Source of the DNA: JAJRPT01 sp964465945
GTDB lineage: Bacteria; Bacteroidota; Ignavibacteria; Kapaibacteriales; UBA2268
Direction: 5' to 3'
Assembly: GCA_964465945.1 (NCBI GenBank)
Contig: CAYXMM010000013.1
Span: forward strand, 13,272 to 77,271
Length of the DNA: 64,000 bases
Shown here: positions 52,736-61,255 of the stretch, piece by piece
Layout: every line of letters starts with the position of its first letter
How positions within the stretch are numbered: position 1 is the stretch's first letter
Translations under genes and position numbers: made by a program
The notes under the pieces: generated by a model
The model's database searches: none
Told to the model about the DNA's origin: nothing
Seen by the model: the letters and a program-made list of their open reading frames with translations, nothing else

Positions 52736-53185
52736 ATGGCTCGTTCAGTAAACAAAGTGATTTTAGTTGGGAATTTAGGTCAAGACCCTGATGTAAGGAC
52801 TACTCCACAAGGCGCACAAGTAGCGTCGATAAACTTAGCAACTTCGGAATCATTCAAAGATAAATCTGGAAATTGGCAAGATGCAACTGAATGGCATAGA
52901 ATTACACTATGGAACTATTTAGCTGAATCTGCATCGAAAAATTTAAAAAAAGGAAGCAAAGTTTATATTGAAGGTAAACTTCAAACTCGTTCTTACGAAA
53001 AAGACGGAGTTACAAGATATATAACTGAAATAGTAGCTTCTCAAATGGTATTATTAGACCCATCTGCTAATTCAGGCAATTATGAAGGTGGCAATAGTAA
53101 CTATCAACAAGAATCGAAACAGACAGGTAGGATTTCAGAAGATGACTTACTTTCAGATAGCGATGATGACGATATTCCATTTTAA
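52736..53185 (+). CDS. ssb: Single-stranded DNA-binding protein
   Basis: A 149-residue SSB that coats single-stranded DNA in replication and repair. The OB fold covers residues 1-110 (MARSVNKVILVGNLGQDPDVR, TEWHRITLWNYLAESASKNL-KKGSKVYIEGKLQTRSYEKDG). A polar linker follows, and the acidic tip DDDIPF is the canonical partner-binding tail. Not coupled to rpsF/rpsR as in many bacteria. It sits between envelope genes and cmk. Confidence 0.96.
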   Translation: MARSVNKVILVGNLGQDPDVRTTPQGAQVASINLATSESFKDKSGNWQDATEWHRITLWNYLAESASKNLKKGSKVYIEGKLQTRSYEKDGVTRYITEIVASQMVLLDPSANSGNYEGGNSNYQQESKQTGRISEDDLLSDSDDDDIPF

Positions 53186-53191
53186 TTTCCA

Positions 53192-53869
53192 ATGACTAAA
53201 AAGATAAATATAGCGATTGATGGCCCTGCTGGTTCAGGGAAATCTACGACTGCAAGGCTCTTAGCTAATAAGTTATCCTATAATTACTTGGACACTGGCG
53301 CAACTTATCGGGTTGCAACTTATTTGTGGATTTTAAATGATAAGCAAGAAATTATAGAATATGAGAAAATCTTTAATAATGCAATTATTGAAATAAAATT
53401 CGATAATTTCAAACAACTCACTTTCTTAAATAATGAAGATATTAGTGAAGAAATAAGAATGCCTGAAGTAACTGCAAATGTCAGTTATATTAGTTCTATA
53501 GGATTTGTAAGAGAAAAACTTGTTGAATTACAAAGGCAGTTTGCTAAATCAAAAGGCGTTGTCATTGATGGAAGAGACATTGGCACAGTTGTTTTACCTA
53601 ACGCAGAATTAAAAATTTACTTAGTAGCAAGCATTGAAGAGAGAGCAAAACGTAGAGCTTTGGAACTTAACAAAATGGGCGTTAAAGTAAATTTTGATGA
53701 AATAAAGTTAGACATTGAAAGAAGAGATAAATTAGATTCAGAAAGAGAAATTAGTCCTTTACGAAAAGCAGATGATGCTATAGAAATTGATACAACAGGT
53801 ATGACAATCGGCGACCAAGTTAATCACATTTATGAACTCGGCTTAAAGGTAATTAATGGGCTTATTTAA
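53192..53869 (+). CDS. cmk: Cytidylate kinase
   Basis: A 225-residue (d)CMP kinase. The P-loop is IDGPAGSGKSTTARLLA at residues 7-22; YLDTGATYRVATYLW corresponds to the CMP-binding YLDTGAMYR segment; VIDGRDIGTVVLPNAELKIYLVAS and RRDKLDSEREISPLRKADDA match family signatures. Length is typical. The 3' end overlaps plsC by 14 bases, so the pair is translationally coupled, an arrangement seen in other FCB bacteria. Confidence 0.95.
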   Translation: MTKKINIAIDGPAGSGKSTTARLLANKLSYNYLDTGATYRVATYLWILNDKQEIIEYEKIFNNAIIEIKFDNFKQLTFLNNEDISEEIRMPEVTANVSYISSIGFVREKLVELQRQFAKSKGVVIDGRDIGTVVLPNAELKIYLVASIEERAKRRALELNKMGVKVNFDEIKLDIERRDKLDSEREISPLRKADDAIEIDTTGMTIGDQVNHIYELGLKVINGLI

Positions 53870-54533
53870 TACCATAAACGCTTTTATTTATACCTTAATT
53901 GAATCTCAAAAAATCTCATCAAAAATGAAAGTTGAAGGGGCAGATAAATTCTATGATGCTTCCCAGAATTGGGCAAAAAATTTACTTATAAAAGCCAAAA
54001 TTAACGTTGAACTATCTGGTTCTCTTTATAATAAACAGCAATCTTACCTAATAATATCAAATCATTCGAGCTACTTAGATATACCGGTTCTACTTGCAAA
54101 CTTAGACCTAAGATTTGTAATAATGTATAAAAAAGAACTTGAAAAAATTCCTTTTTTTGGAAAAGGTATAGCACTCTCACCATTTATCTCTGTCATCAGA
54201 ACAAGCCCAAGAGATGCAGTCAAATCATTAGAAAGAGCAAATGAACTAATTAAAGAAAATATATCTGTTTTAGTTTTCCCAGAAGGCACAAGAACAACAA
54301 ATGGAAAATTAAACGAATTTAAAAAAGGAGCAACACGAATAGCTTACAAATCTCAAGTTGATATCTTACCAGTTAGAATAAATGGCACTTATGACTTAAT
54401 GCCAAAAAACTCAATAAAAATGGAATCAGGCAAAGTAGTTTTAGATGTTAAAGAACCAATATTATATTCAGAATACTGCAATTTGTCAGAAAATGAATTG
54501 TTAAAAAAACTTCAAAACCTACTTTCAAATTAA
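53856..54533 (+). CDS. plsC: 1-acyl-sn-glycerol-3-phosphate acyltransferase
   Basis: A 225-residue membrane-associated acyltransferase that makes phosphatidic acid. Motif I is NHSSYLDIP (HX4D), motif II VIRTSPRDAVKSLERA, motif III VFPEGTRT, and motif IV ILPVRINGTYDLMP. All catalytic residues are intact. It overlaps cmk. A shared terminator hairpin starts at its stop codon. Confidence 0.92.
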   Translation: MGLFNTINAFIYTLIESQKISSKMKVEGADKFYDASQNWAKNLLIKAKINVELSGSLYNKQQSYLIISNHSSYLDIPVLLANLDLRFVIMYKKELEKIPFFGKGIALSPFISVIRTSPRDAVKSLERANELIKENISVLVFPEGTRTTNGKLNEFKKGATRIAYKSQVDILPVRINGTYDLMPKNSIKMESGKVVLDVKEPILYSEYCNLSENELLKKLQNLLSN

Positions 54534-54557
54534 AAAGGTTGGAATTAATCCAACCTT
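54531..54557. terminator. Bidirectional terminator between plsC and infC
   Basis: AAGGTTGGA (54535-54543) pairs with TCCAACCTT (54549-54557), a 9-bp stem with a 5-base loop. On the minus strand TTTTT follows the stem, so it is a good terminator for infC. On the plus strand no T tract follows, but the stem sits directly after plsC. Confidence 0.78.
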
Positions 54558-54583
54558 CATCATCATCTAAATTTTAAAAAATT

Positions 54584-55162
54584 TTATTTTTTTGTTTTAA
54601 TTGGTGAAAGGATAACAGTCATATTTCTTCCTTCCATTTTTGGTGGATTATCCAATTTCCCTACATCTTCAAGAGCTTGTACGAACTTCTCGAGCATCTC
54701 TTCGCCAATTGCCTTATGAGTAATCTCTCTTCCACGGAACATAACCGAAGCTTTTACTTTGTTACCTTCCTCTAAAAACTCTCTTGCATGCTTCGTTTTA
54801 AAATTAAAATCATGAGTATCTGTTCTACTCTTAAACCTGATTTCTTTCATTAATTGTTGGACTTGATTTTTCTTTTGAATTTTCTCTTTCTTCTGCAATT
54901 CATAAGAGAATTTACCATAATCCATAATTCTAACAACAGGAGGAAGTGCATTAGGTGAAATTTCGATTAAGTCCAGTTCGTAGTCTTCTGCTCTTCTTAC
55001 AGCATCAGATCTACTCATAACCCCAAGCATCTGCCCATCTGGTCCGATTACTCTAAATTCGCTACCTTTAATATCACGATTAACTTTATGTTTGCCTGTA
55101 TCTTTTTGTGGAAAATTACCTTTTGGTCCACCACCAAATCTGTTGAAATAAATTTCTACCAA
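54584..55162 (-). CDS. infC: Translation initiation factor IF-3, TTG start
   Basis: A 192-residue IF-3, which keeps 30S subunits free and proofreads the initiator codon. N-domain NRDIKGSEFRVIGPDGQMLGVMSRSDAVRRAEDYELDL-IEISP, the linker helix rich in Lys, and the C-domain (KEIRFKSRTDTHDFNFKTKHA, VMFRGREITHKAIGEEML) are all present. The first possible start is TTG 55162, preceded by AAAGGG at good spacing and by an in-frame stop; an ATT follows three codons later. Rare infC starts allow autoregulation by IF-3 in E. coli (AUU). The usual rpmI-rplT partners do not follow; a terminator does. Confidence 0.94.
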   Translation of the reverse strand: MVEIYFNRFGGGPKGNFPQKDTGKHKVNRDIKGSEFRVIGPDGQMLGVMSRSDAVRRAEDYELDLIEISPNALPPVVRIMDYGKFSYELQKKEKIQKKNQVQQLMKEIRFKSRTDTHDFNFKTKHAREFLEEGNKVKASVMFRGREITHKAIGEEMLEKFVQALEDVGKLDNPPKMEGRNMTVILSPIKTKK

Positions 55163-55254
55163 GAAATCCCTTTAACTTTATAACAAATATTTGTTTCTTG
55201 CATTTTAAAAAACGTAAATATATGAAAAAATTGTTAATTTTGAACTTATTATAA

Positions 55255-55267
55255 TTTTTTTTTTTTT
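55255..55267 (+). repeat. T13 homopolymer just upstream of lysS
   Basis: Thirteen T residues end 4 bases before the lysS ATG, where a ribosome-binding site would normally lie. A TAATTTTG -7-like box lies at 55235-55242, so the tract would fall in the 5' leader. Length variation here would not change the protein but could change spacing or expression. Confidence 0.8.
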
Positions 55268-55271
55268 ATTT

Positions 55272-56795
55272 ATGAGTGAACCAAAAAGAAACGACCAAGA
55301 GTTGAGACGCTTTGAAGAGTTAGAGCATCTAGAAAGCATAGGAATTAATCCATATCCATATTTTTATAATATTACAGCTACAACAAGCGATATAAAACAA
55401 AATTTTAAGGATACAGGTGAAGAGCATTCAGAAAAAGGTGAACAATATAATGTTTCAGTTGCTGGTCGAATTATGGCTTTAAGAAGAATGGGAAAAGCAT
55501 CATTTTTCTCAATTATGGATAGTCAAGGAAAAATTCAAGTTTATTTTAGTAATAAATTAACTCCAGAAAAATATGACGAACTAAAATATTATGATATTGG
55601 AGATATAATTGGTGTTAGTGGAGAAGTATTTAAAACAAAAACCGGTGAATTAACTATTCGTGCATTAAGTTTTGAACTTTTATGTAAATCATTGAAACCT
55701 TTGCCCGTGCCAAAAGAAGAAACTGATGAAAATGGAAATGTTGTTGTTTATGACCAATTTAAAGATAAAGAACTAAGATACAGAAAAAGATATATTGACT
55801 TAATTGTTAACTATCAAATTAGAGATGTTTTCGTAAAAAGGTCAAAAATTATTTCTACAATGAGAAGATATTTTGATGATAGGGGCTGGATGGAAGTTGA
55901 AACACCAATCTTACAACCACTTTATGGAGGAGCTTCTGCAAGACCTTTTATTACTCACCATAACACCTTAGACGTAGATATGTATATGAGAATCGCCTTA
56001 GAATTATATCTAAAAAGGTTACTTGTAGGTGGATTTGAAGGCGTTTATGAAATAAGTAAAAATTTCAGAAATGAAGGTATGGATAGAACTCATAATCCAG
56101 AATTTACAATGATGGAAATCTATGTTGCATATAAAGACTATTACTGGATGATGGATATGACCGAAGACTTACTAAAAACCCTAGCCCACGAAACAAATGG
56201 TTCATATAGTATAAATTTCGGTGATAAAGTAATTGATTTAGAAAAACCATTTGCTCGCAAAGCATGGTTTGATTTGATTGAAGAATTTACAGGAATGAAT
56301 TTATATAATAAGTCTAAAGAAGAATTAATCGATGCTGCTAAAAAACTAAATGTTCCTTTGGAAGATGGTGCATCATCAATGAAAATATTAGATGAGATTT
56401 TTAGTGAAAAAGTTGAAGCTAATTTAATTCAACCTACTTTTGTGATTGATTATCCCTTAGAAATGTCGCCTTTGGCTAAAAAACATAGAGAGAAAGAAGG
56501 TTTAGTTGAACGATTTGAACTCTTTGTTGCTGGAGCTGAAATGATGAATGCTTTTTCAGAATTAAATGACCCAAGAGACCAAAGAGCAAGGTTTGAGGAA
56601 CAAGCAAGGGCAAAAAACGATGGCGATGATGAAGCAATGCTTTTAGATGAAGACTTTTTAAACTCTTTAGAAATTGGTATGCCACCAGCTTCAGGTTTAG
56701 GCATAGGGATTGATAGATTAGTAATGCTTTTAACTGGGCAAACTTCAATTAGAGACGTTTTATTTTTTCCTCAAATGAAGCCAGAAGTGAAATAG
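55272..56795 (+). CDS. lysS: Lysyl-tRNA synthetase, class II
   Basis: A 507-residue class II synthetase. The N-terminal OB anticodon-binding domain (VAGRIMALRRMGKASFFSIMDSQGKIQVYF) leads to the catalytic domain with motif 1 (MRRYFDDRGWMEVETPILQPLYGGASARPF), motif 2 (FRNEGMDRTHNPEFTMMEIY) and motif 3 (GLGIGIDRLVMLLTGQTSIRDVLFFP). Length and order are standard. The start lacks a purine-rich ribosome-binding site and follows a T13 tract. Confidence 0.96.
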   Translation: MSEPKRNDQELRRFEELEHLESIGINPYPYFYNITATTSDIKQNFKDTGEEHSEKGEQYNVSVAGRIMALRRMGKASFFSIMDSQGKIQVYFSNKLTPEKYDELKYYDIGDIIGVSGEVFKTKTGELTIRALSFELLCKSLKPLPVPKEETDENGNVVVYDQFKDKELRYRKRYIDLIVNYQIRDVFVKRSKIISTMRRYFDDRGWMEVETPILQPLYGGASARPFITHHNTLDVDMYMRIALELYLKRLLVGGFEGVYEISKNFRNEGMDRTHNPEFTMMEIYVAYKDYYWMMDMTEDLLKTLAHETNGSYSINFGDKVIDLEKPFARKAWFDLIEEFTGMNLYNKSKEELIDAAKKLNVPLEDGASSMKILDEIFSEKVEANLIQPTFVIDYPLEMSPLAKKHREKEGLVERFELFVAGAEMMNAFSELNDPRDQRARFEEQARAKNDGDDEAMLLDEDFLNSLEIGMPPASGLGIGIDRLVMLLTGQTSIRDVLFFPQMKPEVK

Positions 56796-56962
56796 TTTTA
56801 TATTAAAATTGTTGACTTATTGAACTAAATAAATTATTGTTAATTAAGAGTTAAAAAATATTTTTAATTTTTTATAATTTTATTAAAATAAAATTTTGAG
56901 TTGTTCGATAATCACGTTTTAAATAGTACAAATTTTAAAATAATTATTTTTGAGAGATAGGT

Positions 56963-57202
56963 ATGTTTTGGACACCTGAATTAGCGCAAACATTGGAAGA
57001 TGCGCCTTGGCCCGCAACGAAAGAAGAACTTTTAGACTTTGCTAATCGTTCCGGTTGCCCGATGCAAGTTATTGAGAATTTAATGGAACTTGATGATACT
57101 GAAGAGCTAGTTGATGGGATTGAGGACTTATGGCCCGATTATGATGATATCATCAATGAAGAGTATTTTTATAATGATGATGAAGAAGAGCAATATTATT
57201 AA
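56963..57202 (+). CDS. Small acidic DUF2795 protein
   Basis: A 79-residue protein of the DUF2795 type: PWPATKEELLDFANRSGCPMQVIENLMEL is the conserved helical part, resembling a small nucleic-acid or protein-binding helix bundle. The tail is almost entirely Asp, Glu and Tyr (DDIINEEYFYNDDEEEQYY). Members are known in Chlorobi and Bacteroidetes without established function. It lies 22 bases upstream of the Omp85 gene's ATG, so they are probably co-transcribed. A TATTTTTG element (56945-56952) lies too near the start to be its -7 box unless the message is nearly leaderless. Confidence 0.8.
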   Translation: MFWTPELAQTLEDAPWPATKEELLDFANRSGCPMQVIENLMELDDTEELVDGIEDLWPDYDDIINEEYFYNDDEEEQYY

Positions 57203-57224
57203 TTAAGAATTATTGTTGAATTTA

Positions 57225-59461
57225 ATGCTTAAAAAAAAAAGAGTATAATTTTATTATTTTTTATCCTATCTTCGCTTTCTCTTAAAGCAGTCGATAGGAA
57301 CGCATTATTTTCATTTAGCTACGACTCTACTTTATTTGAAATTAATAAAGTTATATTTGAAGGGAATAAACATTTTTCGAAAGAAGAATTATTCCCTTTC
57401 ATTATTTCTAAGCAGTCTAATAAAAACTTTGTTCATAGTTTATTAGATTACTTCTATATAGAAGGAAAGGAAAATTATGTTACTCCTAAATCAATTATTA
57501 CATCATTAGAGAAATCCTTAGAAGGCTTCCGTTCCGAATATAAGTTTTTAAATCTTGATAAATTAAAATTAGACTCAACTTCTCTTAGCAATTTTTATAA
57601 TAAAAACGGATTTCATTTCGCTAAAATAAATTATGAAGTAATCGCCGATAGCATAAAAAAAGAAAATATATTAAAATTTATCATAAAAGAAAGTGAAAGA
57701 TTTGAACTAGATTCTTTCAAAATAAATGGCTTAGAAGAACTTGACCCGGTTACATACAAGCAAGTAAATAGGTTTATTCAAAAAAATCAACCTCAATACT
57801 TTAATGAAGACAAAACAATTTTTATTCTAAATGGAATTAGTCATATATTATTAAATAGTGGTTACTTCTTTTCTCATAAAATTGAAGAAATTGTTAACGT
57901 TGATAAAGAAAATAAAAAAGATAACGTAGTAGCCAACTACTTTTTAGGCAATAGATATAGATTTGGAAAAGTTAATTTTGTTGATGTAAGAGGAGAGCAA
58001 AAAAAAGTTTCTGATAAAGTTAAAACACAAATGTTAGACTGGAAAGAAGGTGACTATTATAGTAAAGACAGGGTTGAAAGGACCATAAGAAATCTATTAA
58101 GTTTAGGTGTTTTTACTTCTGTTACAATTGATACAACTGACTTTAGAGATTCTATAATAGATTATGCTATTTTAACTAACTATCGCAATCAACAAGAGTT
58201 TTATCTTGAACCAGGTGCAAACCAAACACAAAACTACTTTTATAATATTTTTCTAAACCTAATTTATTCAAATAAAAATATTTTAGGTGGTGCTCAAGGG
58301 TTTAGTGCCGCTACAAGTATATTAAATAGAGATGTTGAAGACTTCCTAAAAACTAAAAACAGAGGTTTCTTTAACTACTTAGATGATTTTGTTGATGAAG
58401 TTTCTTTAAATCTATCATACTCAGACCCATATATTTTTAAAGTGAATGATGCATTCCTCGGCTTAAGTTCAAATCCAGTACTCTCAATTAGAAGAATTGA
58501 TAATTTCTTCAACTTGAATACAATTCTTCTTCCAATTAACATTCCAATAAAATTCAAAACAAATTTAGACTTAAAAAGTTTTGCATTCTTTCTTAACGTT
58601 GAAAGGCAACAACCCTCTGGCTTCGATGAATTTGTAAATTCTAAAAATGATGAAGCAGATTTTGACAGAGTTTTTCAGTCCCTAATTCTTTACAATGACT
58701 TAAATAACTACTTTAAGCAAAGTGGCAATTTAGTTAGCTCAATCTCATTAGGGGCAAGAGTAATTTGTGATAAAAGAAACAACCCTTTTATGCCTACTTT
58801 TGGACATTTAATAAACGGAGAAGTCGAATACGCCTTTGCTGGCTTAACTAAATATTTTCGTCTATTAGCAACATGGACTACATATAATTCGTTATCTAAA
58901 TACGAAGTTTTAGGGACAAAATTAAAGTTTGGTGGATTTTATTTCTTAGAAGAAGGAAATAGATATGCCAGTTTAGACAAACAATTCTTTGCTGGTGGAG
59001 CAAATAGCGTAAGGGGCTGGGATTCCAGAAAATTACGCTACACTAATGCGAAACTAAATGATGTAGATGCAAATTCACGTAGATTATTAGAAAACTTCGT
59101 CGGGAACGCAATGATTTTTGAAACATCATTTGAATATAGATTAAAATTTAAAGAGCCAGATATAAACTTAGGCGCTTTAAACGAACATATCTCTTCAATG
59201 GGATTAACAATGTTCCTCGATATTGGTAACTCTTATGGCTGGCTTTTAGGTGGTAATGATTTTAATTTTACTGATATTTTTACTAAATTAGCATATTCTG
59301 CAGGTGCGGGCTTGACTTATGAAACTCCTGTTGGACCACTTCGTTTAGACTTAGCAATGCCAATCTATGGACCTATTGGTTATAAATATGAAGGAATATG
59401 GAACACCAAAGATTTAATGTCAAATTTGAATTGGCACGTTGGTTTAGGATATTCTTTTTAA
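57225..59461 (+). CDS. bamA: Omp85-family outer-membrane assembly protein (BamA-like), frame interrupted at an A10 tract
   Basis: The ATG at 57225 is followed by CTT and ten A (57231-57240); read as written, it meets TAA at 57246-57248. The frame +1 from there is open without a stop from 57233 to 59461 but has no ATG, GTG or TTG until 58031. Adding one A joins ATG-CTT to MLKKKKSIILLFFILSSLSLKA, a perfect signal peptide, and gives about 745 residues. Three POTRA-like regions are visible (VIFEGNKHFSKEELFPFI, FKINGLEELDPVTYKQV, RFGKVNFVDVRGEQ). The barrel has the Omp85 VRGW motif (GGANSVRGWDSRKL) and ends GLGYSF. Inserts outer-membrane proteins. BamA is favoured over TamA, but not proven. Confidence 0.85.
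57231..57240 (+). repeat. A10 homopolymer at codons 3-6 of the Omp85 gene
   Basis: Ten A residues directly after ATG-CTT. Eleven would make the Omp85 gene one continuous frame; ten, as given, leave a 7-codon peptide. The tract is where a sequencing length error, polymerase slippage in the cell, or transcript slippage would all act. Confidence 0.9.
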
Positions 59462-59497
59462 TTTTGAAAAAAATAATATTAATTTAAAGGTAATTTT

Positions 59498-60478
59498 ATG
59501 AAAAATTTTTTGATTGCATTAATATTTTTGGGACTTAACTATCAAAGTTACTCTCAAACAGAAGAAGAAAGCACTGAAGAAGGAACAGAAGAATCGTTCG
59601 AGGTTTTAGATAGTGCAGATTTAGATGAATTTGGTTTTTCCGAAATTGATGATTTCAATATTTCAGATTTGCCAACAATTCAGCCAATGATAAAATTAGG
59701 AGCAGGAATAGCTACACCAACATATATGGGTGCAGACTTAGGACAATTAGATGTTTATAAAATGGTATTTGGCTTTAGTACAACAGGCATATTAAAATTC
59801 ACCAACAAAGACTCTTCAATTACTAAACTCAGAAACTATAGTGACTATGGCTTCTTAGTGGAAAATTATAATCATAGATCCGATATTTTATCTGACTACA
59901 CAGCAGATCCAAGACAATTCTCATTTTGGAAATTTGGATTTTCAAGTAGCGAGGGCTTAGGATACATCTTAGGAGACAATGCAGATATAATCTTAGGTCA
60001 AGAAAGTGGTATGGGTTGGCAAAGTATGAACTATAGTTACAGCGTTACATCTAACACAATGGGAACTCCTATAATTGAAACAAATGGAAAAGTTGACCCA
60101 CGACTAAAATTAGAAGATACTTACACAGGTGGAACAAGATTTAGTCAATATTACGAAGCATTTATTAAAGTAAGACCAATATCAAATGTAGCCATTAATT
60201 TATCATATAAACAAGATTTAATATATCCAAGATTTATGTTCTGGCATGCTGTTAGTTCTAACATCATTGAAGGTGTGGCAGATTATGTAGCAGAAGCATT
60301 TGCAAATAAAATAACAAGGAGCTCTCCATATATTGGACCTGTTGCACATTTTATTTTAAAAAATGCAGTTTCTTTTGCTTTTATGGAACTACGTAAAAAC
60401 AATCAAAACTGGCCAATCAAAAGTGCCGACCCATTAATAATTAACTCAATGAATTTCGGCATTAGCTTCCATTTTTAG
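59498..60478 (+). CDS. Predicted outer-membrane protein with acidic N-terminal segment
   Basis: A 326-residue exported protein of no recognised family, starting after AAAGGT. The signal peptide is MKNFLIALIFLGLNYQSYS-Q. Residues 21-62 are strongly acidic (TEEESTEEGTEESFEVLD and DLDEFGFSEIDDF). The rest shows beta-barrel-like alternation (MIKLGAGIATPTYMGAD, YEAFIKVRPISNVAINLSYKQDL) and ends in an aromatic residue (NFGISFHF), the usual Omp85 recognition end. It lies 36 bases after the Omp85 gene, so it may be a partner or client of it. Confidence 0.65.
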   Translation: MKNFLIALIFLGLNYQSYSQTEEESTEEGTEESFEVLDSADLDEFGFSEIDDFNISDLPTIQPMIKLGAGIATPTYMGADLGQLDVYKMVFGFSTTGILKFTNKDSSITKLRNYSDYGFLVENYNHRSDILSDYTADPRQFSFWKFGFSSSEGLGYILGDNADIILGQESGMGWQSMNYSYSVTSNTMGTPIIETNGKVDPRLKLEDTYTGGTRFSQYYEAFIKVRPISNVAINLSYKQDLIYPRFMFWHAVSSNIIEGVADYVAEAFANKITRSSPYIGPVAHFILKNAVSFAFMELRKNNQNWPIKSADPLIINSMNFGISFHF

Positions 60479-60488
60479 AATATCAAAC

Positions 60489-60519
60489 ACCTTCGGAAGT
60501 TTTAAACCCTTCCGAAGGT
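60489..60519 (+). terminator. 11-bp hairpin after the 59498 gene
   Basis: ACCTTCGGAAG (60489-60499) pairs perfectly with CTTCCGAAGGT (60509-60519), with a 9-base loop, 10 bases after the stop codon. No T tract follows. It is GC-rich for this genome and probably ends the transcript, or marks the edge of the repeat region. Confidence 0.55.
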
Positions 60520-60535
60520 TAAGAAGCAGCTAAAG

Positions 60536-60870
60536 CCCGTCATTCTGAGCAAATACAAAGAACAAAAAAAATTCCCCTCTATCAGAGGGGTGGTAGCTTG
60601 CTGACGGGGTGTGTTGTATTAAAAAAAAACTTTAATCCAACCCTGTCTTCCCTTAAAGAAAGTGCCCTTCAGGGCGAATGGTGATTAAAAAAAACACCTT
60701 GTCATATTGAGCGAAACGAAACATCCAGTCAAAATATTCACCATTTACTTGTAAATGATACGAACTAAAATACTTCGTAGAAGTATAATTTAATAGCAAA
60801 ATAAATTGAAATAGAAGATTATCAACTTCGGAGAAGTTGAATAATAGTAGCAAAAACAAAAAAAAACAAG
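60536..60870 (+). repeat. Modular structured intergenic repeat, copy B
   Basis: A non-coding stretch sharing modules with 16838-17035. The double-hairpin module (60571-60629) has a 7-bp CCCCTCT/AGAGGGG stem followed by GTAGC-TT-GCTGAC. AGTGCC-x-TTC-x-GGGCG lies at 60661-60675. The module with GAGCGAAACGAAACATCCA is near 60708-60726, ACTTCGTAGAA near 60772-60782, and TAGCAAAAACAAA near 60847. A second CATTCTGAGC copy lies at 60541-60550. Module order differs from copy A, so the two are mosaics, not simple duplicates. The 777-bp gap 60479-61255 holds this repeat, two hairpins and a promoter, and no gene. Confidence 0.75.
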
Positions 60871-60928
60871 CACTACCTTCCGAAGATTAAATAAAATCAA
60901 ACAAAAACAATAAAAATTTCAAATTATT

Positions 60929-60960
60929 AATAGGTAAAAAAACTTTTTTTTTTACCTATT
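60929..60960. other. Perfect 14-bp inverted repeat
   Basis: AATAGGTAAAAAAA (60929-60942) pairs exactly with TTTTTTTACCTATT (60947-60960), leaving a 4-base loop (CTTT). It lies between repeat copy B and the promoter of the last gene. It could be a terminator whose U tract is inside the stem, or a transcript-end or protein-binding palindrome. No gene reads into it closely. Confidence 0.75.
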
Positions 60961-61139
60961 TCATATTTACATTATAAAAAATAATGACATAAAATTACTT
61001 TAACAATAAATATTTATAAATATATAAATACTTGAAAAATATAAAAAAATTAAATAATGAAATATTATTCATCTAAAATAATTCAAAAATATTTTTATAA
61101 ATAAAATGACAAAATTTGTAAGTATATATTAAACAATGA

Positions 61140-61171
61140 TTTGGAAATTAAAAAAAAGTTAAATATTTTTG
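61140..61171 (+). promoter_or_regulatory. Bacteroidota-type promoter for the large surface protein gene
   Basis: TTTG (61140-61143), a 20-base spacer and TATTTTTG (61164-61171) match the consensus completely. The start codon lies 85 bases downstream behind AGGAG. It is the best match to the -33/-7 consensus in the window. Confidence 0.68.
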
Positions 61172-61255
61172 TAACAAAAAGTATACATCTTTGTTATGAA
61201 TTTGAAAATGAAAATTAATTTTAAATTTATGTTTAACAATTTTATAGGAGAAAGT

